Positions 12,801 to 23,240 of a DNA stretch of 64,000 nucleotides are shown piece after piece; positions within the stretch are counted from its first letter, which is position 1; each line of letters begins with the position of its first letter. Both the position numbers and the translations under genes were made by a program. Location: positions 55,900,984-55,964,983 of the forward strand of contig NC_088300.1 in assembly GCF_032854445.1 (NCBI RefSeq), written 5' to 3'. Under the pieces are notes generated by a model. The model saw only the letters and a list, made by a program, of their open reading frames with translations, had not been told where the DNA came from and ran no database searches. The DNA is from Liolophura sinensis. Lineage: Eukaryota; Mollusca; Polyplacophora; Chitonida; Chitonidae.

Positions 12801-15800
12801 ATGCAATGCCCGCAGTTAAAACCTTATGTACCGCGGTCTTATCTCATTGGCTTAATTAAACCGTTTATACACATGTTTGCATTGGCACGTCTGTATGTCA
12901 TATTTGTTTTAATTTCCTTTACACACTTTCTCACGCTTTCACTATTTGTCTCGTGAGCCACAATTTAATAAGTTTAGGATTTTTTCTGCTGTGCCAGTGA
13001 GTTATGCAGTTTCTTTAGGCGATGTGTATTTTATGATAATTCTTGTTCGGTTATGTAGTTTAGCTTAGGCGAAGTTATTACATATCCTGTCTGTTGTTTC
13101 ACAAGGTGACCGGCCTGATGACACAGGGTCGAGGTGACGGGGTGGAGTGGGTAACCGCCTTCATGGCATCCTACAGCATGGACGCCTTCAACTGGCAATA
13201 CGTTACAGACCAGTACGGTAACCAGCGGGTGAGTTATCACACGGGCCTACTATGCTGGGTCCCTAGACACGATAGGAAAACACAAAAGCTGAACTTGCCT
13301 AATAAAAATTGTGACAATTTGTTTCACTGTCATATTGCACATATCACGATATAGGTAACCTGGCAGGGAGTTACAAAACCATTGGTGGGGATCAGCTGTA
13401 TAGCTGTAGGGTAATTGTTTTGTAAAGATAGTATGTAAATCATCAACGCTTTGCCAGCAGTGATAAATATCTAGGACTTGTATGTCAGCTCCACTGGGGT
13501 AGGTAAACAGAAGCCGCTGACTCTCTGGTCCCTCGTAACAGCACACTCCCTCACATAAACCACAGCTATGTGAGGCCATACCTGTGTCAGATGCGACTTT
13601 ATGCTGTTATCGCACAGAGCACCGAGTGAATCTTTTTGGCAAATAGACAGATATGACGCTGACTGCTTACATGAATATGTGCTGTATTTTTATACTTACG
13701 TACCACATAATTTGCCTTCTTGGTCGTATGGCGGTATAAGGAAACCTGTGTGCAAACTATCTTGTTTTGCTCGTAAACTGCTTCTATCTGTTATGGTCTT
13801 GCAGCAACCTGCGGATGGTCGTGGGTTTTTCCCAGGGTTCTGCCCGGTTTCCTCCCACCATAATGCTGGCCATCGTCGTATAAGTGAAATATTCTTGAGT
13901 ACGGCGTAAAACACCAATCAAATAAATAAATAAATCTATCTATTATTTAACATATTTTTGAGTGGATAAAATAGTAAAGTTAAATGCTTGAATTTTATAT
14001 TGGGATATTTGTACCATGCTGATAATGTTTGATGTTAATGAGAAAAATCAGGTTTTGTCCTTTTATGTTCACCATTGGGTGAAATTGTTATGAAGTTTTA
14101 CTAGTCCAATGTTCACTCATGCACAAGAAAGACCTTTCCTAGCATTAAAACGGCAGTTCAGACAAAAAAAGCATTTCCCACGTCATTAATACCTAAAGTC
14201 GCCTAAAGTTTTCCACTTTAAAGTTAATGTGCCAGTAAATCCGACCTACAAGAACATTGGCTTCGTGTAGGCAACGTCATTTGACATGTAATTTTAACGT
14301 ATGAACACAAGTACTTTGTTGTATACATCTGTGTACGCCAAGCTGTTTGGACTCTTGAAAACAGTTTATATGTTGACATCAAATACGGGTTGAGAAGGGT
14401 GTATAGTCACTCTTTTGTAGTAGGTAAGGACTCAGTTTGAAACATATTTTGAATATCAAACGCCTATCAATCAATAAATCTATCACAGTAGTAGTAGTAG
14501 TCTGTCTTTATGATGCTCTTATACATATATATAGGGATGTTTGGGTTATTATCTTCCAGTTTACATCCCGCTGAAAATGGAATTGAGTTAATTACTGAAC
14601 TATTTATCGTTGAACGAAAACAGTCACCACTCACCTCTGTTTCTACTTTATATTACTTCATTTTGGTTATCGTTTTGTTAACGGTTGTGTTTATGCTTTG
14701 GTGGTCAGGTATTTGAGGGAAATGTGGACTCGTATGGTGTGAAACATTCCTACCTTGATAGCCCAATCATCGCCCGTTTTATCAAGTTTCACACCGTCCA
14801 CTGGCACAGACATCCCAGTATGAGGGTGGAGGTCTTCGGGTGTCAGTGTAAGTCTACTTCTCTATATACAACTAAACCTACATTACATCTGTATTATAAC
14901 CGTTCACAAATATTTATTTATTTATTTATATATTTCGCTGCTGTTTTAGGCCGTGCTCAAGGATATTTCACTTATAGGACAGCAACCAACATTACGGTGG
15001 CAGGACATAGCCAGGAGATCCACGACCATCCGCAGGTTGCTGACAGGGATTTTCCACATCATCGGACCAATTTTATGCTCATGTTTTGTACAGTGTATAT
15101 ATACTGACAAGATACATGCACTTGGATCGAGTCGTGCTTACCATTTTATCCTTGGCAGAGAGTACGACAGTTGCAGATCGAGTCGTGCTTACCATTTCAT
15201 CCTTGGCAGAGAGTACAACAGTTGCACTACCATTTAAAGTTACGTGGTTGTGCCATATATTTGTACATAGGCATGGCTCTTCAAAGTTTAATAATTTTAT
15301 TTCCAGTGTGCAAGGAACCCATTGGCCTACCGCCGTATGGCAAGATGACAGCCTCGTCGTTTTCATCCCGGAAACGAAAGCGATCCTGTCAACCGGAAGA
15401 TGGCAACATTCTTAGCAACAAGGCTTGGTGTTCCAAGAAACAAGATGGTATGTACTTATGTTCAGAGAATTTAGGACGGTCTAAAGAATTCGGCGTAACA
15501 ATTTATTGCACAAGATTATGTGGCGCCAAGCAGGATAACATAGTCCATCCGCAACACCTCGGTGAATATCCAAAATAGTTTGAAATAGTTCTGCTTTGCC
15601 TTTGTTATTTATTTGTTTGTTTGATTTGTATTTTACGCCATACTCAACAATATTTCACTCATAAGACGACGGTCAGCATTATGGTGAGATAAAACCGGGA
15701 TCGGAGAAACCCAATCTGCCTTTGTTTAAACTGACCATAGACCTTTTTTGATGTCAGTTATTTATGGCTTCTCTTTGACCTTAAAAGGTGAAACACAGCC

Positions 15801-18800
15801 CCGGCATATTCCATTGACTAGAACATTAACACGTTGAATTATATCCTTAAACGACCTGACGATAAAAATATATAACGAATGCCGAGCCATTAAACGCTTT
15901 TCAGGTGATTTAATGGCGGCTAATAGTTGAGTAAATTCTGATCAGCGTTCCCCTCGTTCGAGCAAGCCTTTTTGAAACGTCTTTGCGGATATTTAAGCAC
16001 ATTATGTAGAGGAAGAAAAGCTTCACTCATTACCATATGTGCCAGTGGTTGAAGAGGCGGTAACAGGATATAGACGGGGAGGGTTTCCTCTTTCACGTAC
16101 AGCTCATTCAAATCTCTTCAATTCTTTGCCCAGTATGTCTCGCTTTTGATTCTGGGACATGAAAATGGTAGAGACGGCTTGTATCAGTAAAACCGACCCT
16201 GTATTGCTCTGGATTCTTGTGGACTTGGATACAAGTTTGTGTGTTGTCGCAGTTCCTGCTGGGACTACAACAAATGGTCGTAATTAACATTGGTAGAGAT
16301 AGGATCGGGGACAAGCGACGATGCCTGTAACCGATAGGTCGTCGTGGAATGTATTAGAGCCACCTGACTGAGTCGGCCATGCTTGGTTGAACCACTCCGA
16401 ATTAATGTCCGATTAAGCCTCACCGGCTGACTTTACGCACTTTCAACGCTTAAACTATTTTAGATAATCCCTGAGCTGTTGCTGATGGACTATGGTATCC
16501 TACGTCCCTCATAGTCTTGTGCAATAAATTGTGAAGCCTAATTCTTTAGTTGTTTGTTCGCCAAGATACACACCATACTGTTTTCCTCAGTGAACTGTCA
16601 GTTACCGCTATCTGGACACCGTTAGGTTACACGGTACGGCTGGCGTTTTTACGGCCTCTCGAGCTGTGCACAAGATGTCATAAAAACTATCCTCAACGTA
16701 ATAATCATCGTGGACGTATTTCCATCCTCACCGGTGCCTTTAGTTGTGTTAGATACATTATAGTGAAAGTAGTTTGGGCAGTTTTTTTCACCGGTTAAGT
16801 TCTGCTGAATTTGTTCCATTTCAAGAAAATGCTGTTAAGTTTTACCCTCAACTATAAAAAGGAATTTTCACTCATTACTTATGTAAAGTGTTGTTCAAAA
16901 TAGAAACGGTCTGTCTTTTACAACACTTCACTTAATAGATCATTCTGGTTCATGGAGTGGCACTGAATTCTGCTAATGTCATTGACACAAACTGTATACT
17001 TCATTGTCGAGAAAAACATGTAAAAAGCATTTTTGAGATGACTCATAATTGTCTTTCTCGAGTTATGCTGATTCATCCAGTTCACGGTTTTCTGTGATTA
17101 TATCAGGGTTGTGGGTTACCGCGAGAGCATCTCGTTTGTAAGATTTCTTTTAAAGGGTTGAAAGGATATCCCCGCCCCAACAATAGACACAATATAGATT
17201 TACTATCACATCCCAACTTCGTCGAGGGTGGCAATATAAGTTTACTACTGTAACAATATGTGTGGTAATTTTCAGAAAATCAATGGATACAAGTTGATGT
17301 TGGTCCACCAACACTGATAACTGGCATCCTGACCAAGGGAAGAGAGGACACCCGGCGTAAACACTGGGTCACGCGATTCAAGGTCTCCTACAGTAACGAC
17401 ACCCGAGTATGGTATTTCTACAAAGACGCCAATCATCTGGACGCGAAGGTATCTTCAGGCATCATGTAACCAGCTTACAGAGTAGGGCCTATAGTGTTAT
17501 TGTATTTAACGATTCTCCAACGTTAGGAAGAGAGTGACAGACCGCCTTTGGCAATTAAGTGCTTCTTTAGAAATCGATCAGAGCTAGATACTAAATCGTA
17601 GATGCTGTATCTGCAGACTCTCGTTTGAAACTATTACTGTTACATATATAAACAGAGATTCTCTTTTTTCTTACGCTACTTAACGAGTAAATTCCGGTAA
17701 TTCTTTAATATTGATAAGGGTAACTTGTAATTGTAAATGAATAATAATTTTTATGTGATTTTTTAAAGGAAAGCGAAACAGTTTAAACATGTATGTGAAT
17801 CTGTATATAGGCGTGCATCTGTCCAAGTCGGGGATTAATGTTCAGATTTAGATGTTGAAGGTATTAGATCATCCTCACACGCACACGAACACCCCTCCAA
17901 TCCACGGGCAGCAGCAGAGGAGAGAGATAAGCCATCGAGTAGGCATTCATCTTGGCTATTTAGTTACCTGTTGCCCATTGCCAACAAGATCTGAAGGCTC
18001 TCGTCCCAGTTCTAGATACCTTCCGGTCCCTTCTCGGGTCTTTGGGTCCAGCCGTGCCGGGCCTAGGCCAGTGTCGGGGGAAGGCTGCTCGTCTGGACAG
18101 GCGCTTTACTCACTCGACTCGCTCAGGTGTCTCCGACCAATAATATATCTCTATCGTTGCGGTGGTGATTGGATAATATGGTATAATGACAATATCCTCG
18201 GCTGTGGCGAAATCCTCTCCATTCTCCTCAGGGGGAGGGCAACATGGACAGGGATGGTTTTGTAACGGCTTTTTGTTCATTTTCGACTCTTCTTTGTAGA
18301 ATCATTGGTTGTGGACATCACCGCCTAACACTTCTACCCATCAGTTTATACCTGATATCCACACCGAGGACCTCATGGTAAGCACTAATCCCTCAGCCCA
18401 CCTCTAGTGCATGTCCACACATTAACTTTAATGCTACGTAATGCCAAGCTTTGCGCATGTACGAATGGGTGAAGCATGTAAACAACGTGTTCATATTATA
18501 ATTGCATGATTTCTAAAATACTATTTCGTAATTTTCTTTTTAACTGAAACTTTTTTTCTTGTGTAAACTGTTCTATATTAATGAATTTACGGTGACGATA
18601 TTATTGTCTTTTTCTTCTGATTACATCTGTCATTCATATTAAAATTTAATGCCTAAGCTTCAGATGGTGCATGATGACGAAATATGTTATTCTAAGATTA
18701 ACCTCGGACTTCTGCATGAAGACGCCATGGCGTTATCACTAACCTTTACTAACTGTCCTCTCTGGCTAACCATTGATCCTCCTCCGCATCGCTAACCCCG

Positions 18801-21450
18801 ACAGCGCTATGACTGACATAACGCACGAGTCTACCCCGAGATGCCTTCCCCTCCCATGGCAATGCTCTATACCCCAATTGATCCCCTCCCCGAGCACACC
18901 CTCACAGGGCCCCTGACGCCGATGACGTAGCTGCATGATACAGTAGCTGCTAGAGGAGTTCGCGCACGGTCAGCACACGGCATGTCGCCCAGAATAGAGT
19001 AGATACCAGCACGACCCCGCCTTGACCGGAAATGACCACCACACTTCCGGTTTGGGCATACTCGCCATAGGATCTTCATGCTTTACATTTTCACGACAGG
19101 AATTCGGTGGCAATATGGACAAGCACATGGAAAGGGTTCACTATTTGAATTCCCCTTTCGTGGCCCGTTATGTTCGGTTCCATCCAATCGAGTGGCACCA
19201 GAAGATAAGCATGCGTGTTGGTCTTCTCGGCTGCCCTTACACAGGTGAGTGAACTTTAATGACGTCATCGCCAGATTTATTGCAGCATCACAAGACAGCC
19301 TCAGGAACTTCTACCTCCTTAATGTGTTAATCAACGAGATCCGGTTGCTGGATTTTTTTGTTGAACATTTAATGGTGACAGCGTTGTATCTATTTTTGCT
19401 TGTCTGAGCAAAACGCTCCTAAACATTCAGCAAATTCAAGTTTATACAATTTTCAGTCGAAATTTTGTAAAGTTATGTCATTTTAATGCGTTATAAATGG
19501 TTGAGAGGCAAATTTATAACTCTTTATGCCACTAAAAGTGAGGAATGTTTTTGTTGGGTCGGGTATTGATGTCAAAACGTAAATAGTGGGCGATCTGTTA
19601 GTTGGATGGGAGGAGAATTGACTCCTGTTTATTTGCCGCCCCAGGAATGTGCTCTGACTTGGACTCCGTCCAAAGCCATTCAGGCAGGTTTGGTGTAAGA
19701 CACAAAAGCTGTAAGGTGATTTGTGACGGCTGGCCAATATGTGTGCTTTTGGTATGGTAATTATCACTCGGCAGTCCCACGACCCCTGTATTCTACACAC
19801 AATCTAACATCCACTTCTATATGGCTCCACAAGTCAACCGTCTAATTGCGCATATGAAACAGGTTACATTTTTGACGCGTCACTGGGCATTTCTGCCATG
19901 CCCGATACTCATATATTACCACTACCCCCTCCTTGTGTTTCTGTGATACCCCTTTATCATTCTGACAATTTTTTATAGGACAATAAAGAAAAATGTTTAC
20001 AAATATGCCTAGTCACTGTGGTGTCGAATTACCGACTGGAATCAATTTCCTAAAATCCAGTAAATGTTGTGTTGTCATTGTCTTCAAGATGTATAATTGA
20101 GGTATTTTTGATACAGTGGCGTCAATAAGCGACTTGTGTCACATTCCTGGTCAGGTATTTTCTCAGAGGGTACTTGTATAGCAGCGTATGTTTGTAATGT
20201 TGTTAGAGTTCATCAACACCAACACCCTAACCACTAGTCATTGTGTGGTACACCAAACACAAAATATCACACAATACCCGAGTAAGATATTGTGGTATGA
20301 TTTATGAAAGCCCGGTACCCTGTATTGTGGCATGCACGTTTTATGTAGCGTAGAAAACGTATCAAAGGATTAGCTGTGAGGGAAAAAACCCACCCTCTGT
20401 ATCATTCTTCGCAATGCGCATCTAGCACGACCACATGGCTTCACTGTTGCAGTTAAAGGTTCTAGGTATGAACATAATTATAGGGCAGAAAACCATTACC
20501 TAAAGTCGTAATTTTGTTTCCATAGGTCACTGCGGCTCGGGTTTTATGCGGGTGAACGACGACACACCTTGTAGTGAGTATGACCTTAATAAAACTCTTT
20601 AGATATTACGACCTGCTGACGTAGATGGTAATCTGGTGAAACATCCCCGCATTTTTTGGCTTTGTTATTTACTGTAAGGTGTAGGTGTACGCCCCTCTTC
20701 GTCAGACTCTTTGAACACGGATTGAATATCGGGAGACTGTCTTTATAGTCTGGTGCCCTCTACAGCGCGGGTCTGGACGACGTGTTACATTACACTGAAA
20801 TGTGACTGACATCAGACTTTATCTCAAAAATACACTCTATTTAAATTGAGGTCTTCAGCTCACGCGTTGAGCCGGTTATAGATTTGAAAACCTGTCCAAA
20901 GTTTAATCTGTATGAATCCAAAAGCTTAAAGCATTGAGAAGTAATAAAGTTGTCAGTTGTTGGAGATGTTATTTTTATACTGGTATTTGCGTCTTTACCC
21001 CAACAGTTGAAAACTTGGCGTTTAAAAAAGAGAGCTGGATTAACAGCCGGCGCCATTACAAACGTCACATCCGGAATAGAATCGTCCACGGGCATGCTTC
21101 AAGGGCCGTTGATGGCGACTTCAACCGTAACCTAAACAGCTGCACGATTCTGGATAACTTGTATGGAGACAACCCGGTGTGGATGGTAGACTTGGGCAGG
21201 AAGGCTAAAATCGCCGGGGTGATGATTCACACCTGGCAGGGCAGCGGACAAGGTGAGACCAGAGACTGCGCACGATCGTAGTCATACCGGAAGTGGTATT
21301 TAATAACTTCAGTTTTAAATGATTTATGATGAGCCTCAGGGTTTTTAATTAAAGAAAAACATTAAATAAAAGATTACGAAAACATTTTCTACTGAATTTA
21401 TAAAAATATACTTTATTTATCCAATTATATATATATATATATATATATAT

Positions 21451-21498
<48 letters not shown>

Positions 21499-23240
21499 AA
21501 AAGTAGATAGGACCAAATAACATGCAGCTGCAATAGCCATGCATGGAATTCTGAAAATTGTATAGGCCTACCATTCAGAGGTGATTAAGTTATGTTATCT
21601 GTTTGTTATGTGTTATTTTTTTCTCAGATATTTCTCAGATATTTCTTTAATTACTGTTGTCCAATAAAAAAACTTATGGTGATCATCGAATGACATTCAC
21701 GACAACGCACTGACATCTCCGATTAACGTAATTCGAAATTCTATGCCAGAGCTGTTCAATTTAACCTTTTTTAAAATGCAAGGTATGTGCAAATTGGATT
21801 GAGTGACGTCATTTGTAACTGAGTTGTTCTAAAGCTGTCCAAAAGATGTTTCATGAAAATTCCGAACATTTGAATAGATATAGCATTTAAATTCCAAACA
21901 GTACGATGTTCACGTTTGATTTGTAAACATTAGCGCATTCCTCTGAGATTGCAGCACGCCGTGTAATTGGTGTTTTACATGCAATACTTGACCTATGGGG
22001 ATCAGTTACTTCTGTGAACAGAGGTTTTTGAGGGGCTTCTGACGCTATCAGGTTATCATACCATTGGATAACATAGACAGGTGACAGCCGGGGTCAAACT
22101 GTCTCTATAGCGCACTGCTCTGTCATCTTCAGACCTTCTAGTATGTTCTACACGCGCAGGCGTACTGCCTTAGTAGTAGGTTTTGCCAGCGCATTGATTT
22201 TCGTTACTATTTATGTAGTAAGTTTGTCACCTTTAGCCGAATCAATATAAATAACCAAATATTGGCGTGCTGCTATGGTCTACCACCAAGTGGAGCTTGC
22301 AGTTTTCTCTACAACAAATGAGAAAGTCAACCTAGTGTGACAAGCATTTTTTTAGTCACTGCTGCTGGATACCAAGTGGTGGGATTTTGTGACCTTGGTA
22401 CCCTCGAGCGGGTGGTTAGTATTGGTTGTTAAAAACTGTTCCTTTTCAAAAACAGACAGAATTTCCTGCAGAATATTTTACATATAACAGGGTACAAAAA
22501 TAAATAACAAAATTTTTGATGTATTTCCAACCAGTGTTGTCTGTGTAGCGCTAGCTGCGTAAATTTCGCATGTCTAGCACATAGCAACATACTTCTCACA
22601 GCCAAAGCACCAATTAAGACTTTAAAAATCTCACCGGAAGCACGCTGAGGGCACAATTGTAACTCGGAGCAGGAATTTGTGTAAAACATTTTCAGGTCCA
22701 ACAGATGCACTTGGGAAAATAAAACAGGACTCTAGTTATACCGAAACCTGTTTGAAAAAAAACGGATGTGATAAGTCATTTTTTTATCATGACTTATGGT
22801 TTTGCTAGTGTTTTTGCATGCAGAATTAAGACAGTTAAGTAGGCCTAATTGTATAGTTATCAAATACCTATCAATCACATATTATGGTTTTTCAGAATTC
22901 TTAATTCAATACATTGAAAACATTATAATACCAGAGTAACCCTGCGTTTGTGGTTTGATTTTCAGAGGATGTCACTAAGTACAAGAACTATCAGTCGAAC
23001 CTCGACAAACTGGTTGTATATGTTGACGATAAGTTGAAGGATGAAGACGATTCCTATGCTTCTGGGAACATGTGCGGCTACGTGTCTCGACTAAATAACG
23101 CACTTTTCCTACCCAGGTTACACATCAGTTGTATCAGACCGATGGAAGGTCGCTATGTGCTGGTGGAAGCCTGGGGCGTGCCTAATAGCTGGAGCAGACT
23201 TTTCAGCGCTGTATTATGTGAAGTTCAAATTTACGAATAG
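757..23240 (+). CDS. Secreted protein with two F5/8 type C (discoidin) domains and a C-terminal fucolectin-like domain (10 coding exons)
   Basis: Join of 757-823, 11022-11227, 13106-13228, 14709-14847, 15307-15447, 17276-17448, 19100-19244, 20526-20573, 21007-21252 and 22966-23240: 1563 nt, 520 aa plus TAG. All borders are GT/AG and each junction preserves frame. Residues 1-21 are a hydrophobic signal peptide ending in a CSA/Q-like cleavage site. Residues ~23-178 and ~179-329 are two F5/8C domains, each opening and closing with cysteine and carrying WLQVDLG or WIQVDVG cores, F.GN, and ARF/YI(V)..HP..WH..(P/I)SMRV motifs. After a short linker (GHCGSGF), residues ~348-520 form a fucolectin/tachylectin-4-type (FTP) domain with HASRAVDGDFN, VWMVDLG and a terminal LCEVQIYE. 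By family it should be an extracellular glycan- or membrane-binding lectin, possibly in innate immunity or matrix; that role is inferred. The usual fucose-binding RXDX4(R/K) motif is not visible. Confidence 0.9.
10574..10867 (+). repeat. 42-bp minisatellite, 7 units, inside intron 1 of the lectin gene
   Basis: Seven head-to-tail units start at 10574, 10616, 10658, 10700, 10742, 10784 and 10826. The unit reads GATGGCATTGCCAAGAGACA and continues with GGACCTAAGTCTACCTGTAGCT. Units differ by a few transitions. Because 42 is a multiple of three and the unit lacks stops, both strands stay open (for example DGIAKRQDLSLPVA on +). This is a repeat artefact and not evidence of coding. To the left a 17-bp string (CACTTTTCTAGAAAGTC) occurs at 10484 and again at 10544, with a decayed partial unit between. 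Confidence 0.95.
11022..11227 (+). CDS. Lectin gene exon 2: first half of discoidin domain 1
   Basis: Starts after TTACAG and joins exon 1 in phase 1 to give V-CVNNGPLGM. It contains the typical F5/8C opening (cysteine, ITASSTYP, W), the middle segment YARIYLPNKLGWCAKY, and the core strand SSEWLQVDLGVAAK. It ends in phase 0 at AAG/GTATCA. Confidence 0.92.
13106..13228 (+). CDS. Lectin gene exon 3: discoidin domain 1, central part
   Basis: Phase 0 on both sides. Encodes VTGLMTQGRGDGVEWVTAFM followed by ASYSMDAFNWQYVTD. This is the family's typical V.G..TQGR..../WVT.F..SYS.D...W..Y pattern. Donor is CGG/GTGAGT. Confidence 0.93.
13801..13935 (+). mobile_element. SINE-1 fragment (3' part), intron 3
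   Basis: From CAACCTGCGGATGGTCGTGG through CATAATGCTGGCC to GTACGGCGTAAAACACCAAT and an AAATAAAT tail. It lacks the tRNA-like head, so it is 5'-truncated. Confidence 0.85.
14709..14847 (+). CDS. Lectin gene exon 4: end of discoidin domain 1
   Basis: Encodes VFEGNVDSYGVKHSYLDSPI, then IARFIKFHTVHWHRHPSMRV and EVFGCQ. The closing cysteine of the domain lies here. Ends in phase 1 at CAGT/GTAAGT. Confidence 0.93.
14911..15064 (-). mobile_element. SINE-1 fragment (3' part), intron 4
   Basis: Reverse-oriented copy: a TTTATTTATTTATA tail, then diverged versions of the GTATTTTACGCCGTACTCAA and AATATTTCACTTATA blocks, to GACCATCCGCAGGTTGCTGAC. Clearly older than the copies at 52.7 kb or 63.4 kb. Confidence 0.75.
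15125..15226. repeat. 51-bp direct tandem duplication in intron 4
   Basis: Two adjacent copies of a 51-bp unit beginning GATCGAGTCGTGCTTACCAT (15125-15175 and 15176-15226), with only a few differences. Confidence 0.9.
15307..15447 (+). CDS. Lectin gene exon 5: start of discoidin domain 2
   Basis: Acceptor TTTCCAG. The split codon gives Leu, followed by CKEPIGLPPYGKMTASSFSS, a basic RKRKRS stretch and NKAWCSKKQD. Ends in phase 1 at GATG/GTATGT. The RKRKR run is unusual for this position and could be a proteolytic or heparin-binding site (inference). Confidence 0.92.
15605..15712 (-). mobile_element. SINE-1 fragment, intron 5
   Basis: Reverse copy with a TTATTTATTTG tail, then ATTTTACGCCATACTCAACA, AATATTTCACTCATAAGACG and GTCAGCATTATGGTG, fading after AAACCGGGATCGGAGAAACCC. 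Confidence 0.8.
17276..17448 (+). CDS. Lectin gene exon 6: discoidin domain 2 core
   Basis: Encodes ENQWIQVDVGPPTLITGILT, then KGREDTRRKHWVTRFKVSYS and NDTRVWYFYKDANHLDAK. Matches the F5/8C core strand and the WVT.FKVSYS strand. Ends in phase 0 at AAG/GTATCT. Confidence 0.93.
18300..18377 (+). CDS. Candidate in-frame cassette exon (78 bp) in discoidin domain 2
   Basis: Flanked by a strong acceptor (TTTCGACTCTTCTTTGTAG) and a strong donor (ATG/GTAAGC). Exactly 26 sense codons with no stop, phase 0 on both sides, matching exon 6 (ends phase 0) and exon 7 (starts phase 0). It would add NHWLWTSPPNTSTHQFIPDI and HTEDLM between DAK and EFGGN. Skipping it gives the standard domain, as in domain 1, so if real it is probably alternative. 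It could also be a chance splice-site pair. Confidence 0.4.
19100..19244 (+). CDS. Lectin gene exon 7: end of discoidin domain 2
   Basis: Acceptor CACGACAG, phase 0. Encodes EFGGNMDKHMERVHYLNSPF, then VARYVRFHPIEWHQKISMRV and GLLGCPYT. It parallels exon 4 closely and supplies the closing cysteine of the domain. Donor ACAG/GTGAGT, phase 1. Confidence 0.93.
20526..20573 (+). CDS. Lectin gene exon 8: 48-bp linker microexon
   Basis: Acceptor TTTCCATAG, donor TGTA/GTGAGT, phase 1 in and out. Encodes GHCGSGFMRVNDDTPC, a two-cysteine linker between the second discoidin domain and the fucolectin-like domain. It is short, but both flanking exons require phase 1 and the frame is open. Confidence 0.8.
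21007..21252 (+). CDS. Lectin gene exon 9: fucolectin-like domain, N-terminal half
   Basis: Acceptor TACCCCAACAG. Encodes ENLAFKKESWINSRR, then HGHASRAVDGDFNRNLNSCT and NPVWMVDLGRKAKIAGVMIH. The N-L-A opening, A.DG.....SC.. and W.VDLG strands are the FTP/fucolectin pattern. Phase 1 in and out, donor CAAG/GTGAGA. Confidence 0.9.
21426..21496. repeat. (AT)n microsatellite, intron 9
   Basis: About 70 bp of nearly pure TA dinucleotides with one GA interruption near 21451. Confidence 0.97.
22966..23240 (+). CDS. Lectin gene exon 10: fucolectin-like domain, C-terminal half and stop
   Basis: Acceptor TGATTTTCAG. Encodes EDVTKYKNYQSNLDKLVVYV, then NMCGYVSRLNNALFLPRLHI, SCIRPMEGRYVLVEAWG and LCEVQIYE followed by TAG. 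The C....C pair, the GRYV.VE strand and the final CEVQIY strand are typical of the fold's C-terminus. The segment after VMIHTWQGSGQ lacks the expected RXD...R/K sugar-contact motif. Confidence 0.93.

Noticed and set aside
17852-18265. 137-codon open frame in intron 6 as a separate gene
   Set aside because: No recognisable domain, lies between two exons of the lectin gene on the same strand, and stops arise in the neighbouring frames as expected by chance.
21349-21540. IYIYIY-type open frame (also 60451-60663)
   Set aside because: Translation of (AT)n microsatellites.
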